Part shown: positions 21,369 through 22,545 of the stretch, piece after piece | Layout: each line of letters begins with the position of its first letter | Position numbering within the stretch: the stretch's first letter is position 1 | NCBI GenBank assembly: GCA_000697335.1 | Contig: JNEM01006770.1 | Span: forward strand, 1 to 22,545 | DNA from: Conidiobolus incongruus B7586 | Taxonomy: Eukaryota; Entomophthoromycota; Entomophthoromycetes; Entomophthorales; Conidiobolaceae | Reading direction: 5' to 3' | Length of the DNA: 22,545 nucleotides | Program-made: the position numbers and the translations under genes | The notes under the pieces: model-generated | Databases searched by the model: none | What the model saw: only the letters and a program-made list of their open reading frames with translations | Told to the model about the DNA's origin: nothing

Positions 21369-22545
21369 CACTAGTTATTCAATATTATTTTTATTTTATC
21401 ATTCCTTTTGTTTCAAATCATTTTATAATCCAATAAATTTGAATATAATAAATTCATTGAGTTGTTAAAATTATTTGACTAAAAATATTAGATCTATATA
21501 TCCAATAAACATATTAATCAATATTACTCTGAGTAGATGAATACCTTGAGATTCATTTGTTATTTATATTTTCCAATATTATAAGGTGATTCATTAGAAT
21601 AACGATTTCAGTTAAGATAAAGGTTTGTGATAAAAGGCTGAAAAATATCTAAATTTTTATTTATCAAACATTAATTGCATATATCTGAAAGAATAATTAC
21701 AATATTATTAACTTATATAACCTGATATTAAATTTAATATTATATTCCAATGCACTTTCACAAAATGTGTTTTATCATACGATAACATCTAAATCATCAG
21801 ACCCTTGTAAAATTTATATTTGAATGATATAAATCCAAATTTCAAGTTTGAAATTAGTATAGGAAATTATGGATTATGAGTTAATAAGTGATACTAGAAA
21901 CTGAATAAGATTAGTTATAATATCTATAGTTCATAATTTATATAGTTTACCTGAATATAAATTTTAACCTAACTATATTTAAAAGATTGTCAGAATTTTA
22001 TTTTAATGAAATTTTGATCTTGTCAAAATTATCAGAAAAACACGTTGACGACTTGAATCAATACTTGAATTACTATACTAATGTAATCAATTATCATTTT
22101 CTATTATCTCCTTAAAATTATGATATACCATACATCCCAATTGATATCTGATAAATCAAAATAAATAGGAATATCATTAAATTTAGTACTTTTTATTTAA
22201 AGAGTTTCAAATTACTCTCAATTTGAAATAGTGGTATTTAATTTAAATTCCCATAAAGACCTAAAATTTAAAAATAAATATAAAAGTATTAATCCTTTAT
22301 TATCATTTCTTTAACCAATAGTTATTTATCAAATACTGAAATTTAATATTCTTAAAATCATATAAAGATATATGTAAAAATTTTCTTTTTAGAAAAATAC
22401 TGTATAGTTTCTTAAAATAATTTTAATTATAAAAATTATAATATAAAAAGTTTATTTAATATTATATGTATATATATATATATTATTAAAAAATCATATA
22501 TTAATTTATTTACATTATAAATATCAGTTGAATTAATAAATATTC
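20821..22545. other. AT-rich intergenic region, no gene seen
   Basis: Mostly A/T with simple repeats. One 50-60-codon open stretch on the plus strand (about 21931-22114) has a less biased patch (KLSEKHVDDLNQYLNYY) but no ATG and no clear splice sites. It could be an unrecognised exon or relic and is not called as a gene. Confidence 0.5.
21343..21368. repeat. (TA)13 dinucleotide repeat
   Basis: Perfect run of 13 TA units, the longest simple TA tract in the window. Shorter ones lie near 4390, 16470, 18381 and 22469. Confidence 0.9.

Noticed and set aside
21931-22114. Plus-strand open stretch containing KLSEKHVDDLNQYLNYY
   Set aside because: No in-frame ATG, no convincing splice sites and no recognised family. 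About 60 open codons alone are not enough to call an exon.

Overview
The window looks like nuclear DNA of a very AT-rich eukaryote. Intergenic DNA is almost only A and T, while coding islands are clearly richer in G and C. Introns are short (49 to 57 nt) with GTAAGT-like donors and TAG/CAG acceptors, and one tRNA gene has a pol III T-run terminator. The bifunctional purine enzyme aligns residue for residue with yeast Ade16/Ade17 (591 aa here). With the 7TM receptor-like protein and the fungal-style AAAP amino-acid transporter relic, this suggests an early-diverging fungus, for example an Entomophthoromycotina such as Conidiobolus. That placement is inference. A dictyostelid or an anaerobic chytrid is less likely but not excluded.

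Layout. 1-1199: AT-rich, no gene. 1200-2254 (-): multi-pass membrane protein resembling a 7TM receptor, with its 5' exon unresolved. 2257-4639: AT-rich, no gene. 4640-7297 (-): an 885-aa secreted Ser/Thr-rich mucin-like protein built from a Ser block and YPVK/poly-Thr blocks, with near-identical 159-bp tandem repeats. 7385-10867: AT-rich, with an (ATT)n microsatellite. 10874-10947 (-): tRNA-Ile(AAU). 11565-11822 (-): a tentative small two-exon gene antisense to the 5' end of the next gene. 11674-13985 (+): ATIC (AICAR transformylase/IMP cyclohydrolase), four exons. 15262-16279 (-): a three-exon short-chain dehydrogenase. 17218-18378 (-): a heavily decayed mariner transposon, still showing the D,D34D spacing. 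19316-about 20820 (-): a decayed AAAP amino-acid transporter gene that keeps an intron relic. 20821-22545: AT-rich, no gene.

The genes do not form a pathway together. ATIC carries the last two steps of IMP synthesis, the SDR is a redox enzyme of unknown substrate, and the 7TM and mucin-like proteins would act at the cell surface or outside it. The right third (about 17.2-20.8 kb) is a graveyard of one transposon and one host gene. The items most worth a second look are the mucin-like gene, the antisense mini-gene overlapping ATIC, the mariner fossil and the transporter pseudogene.
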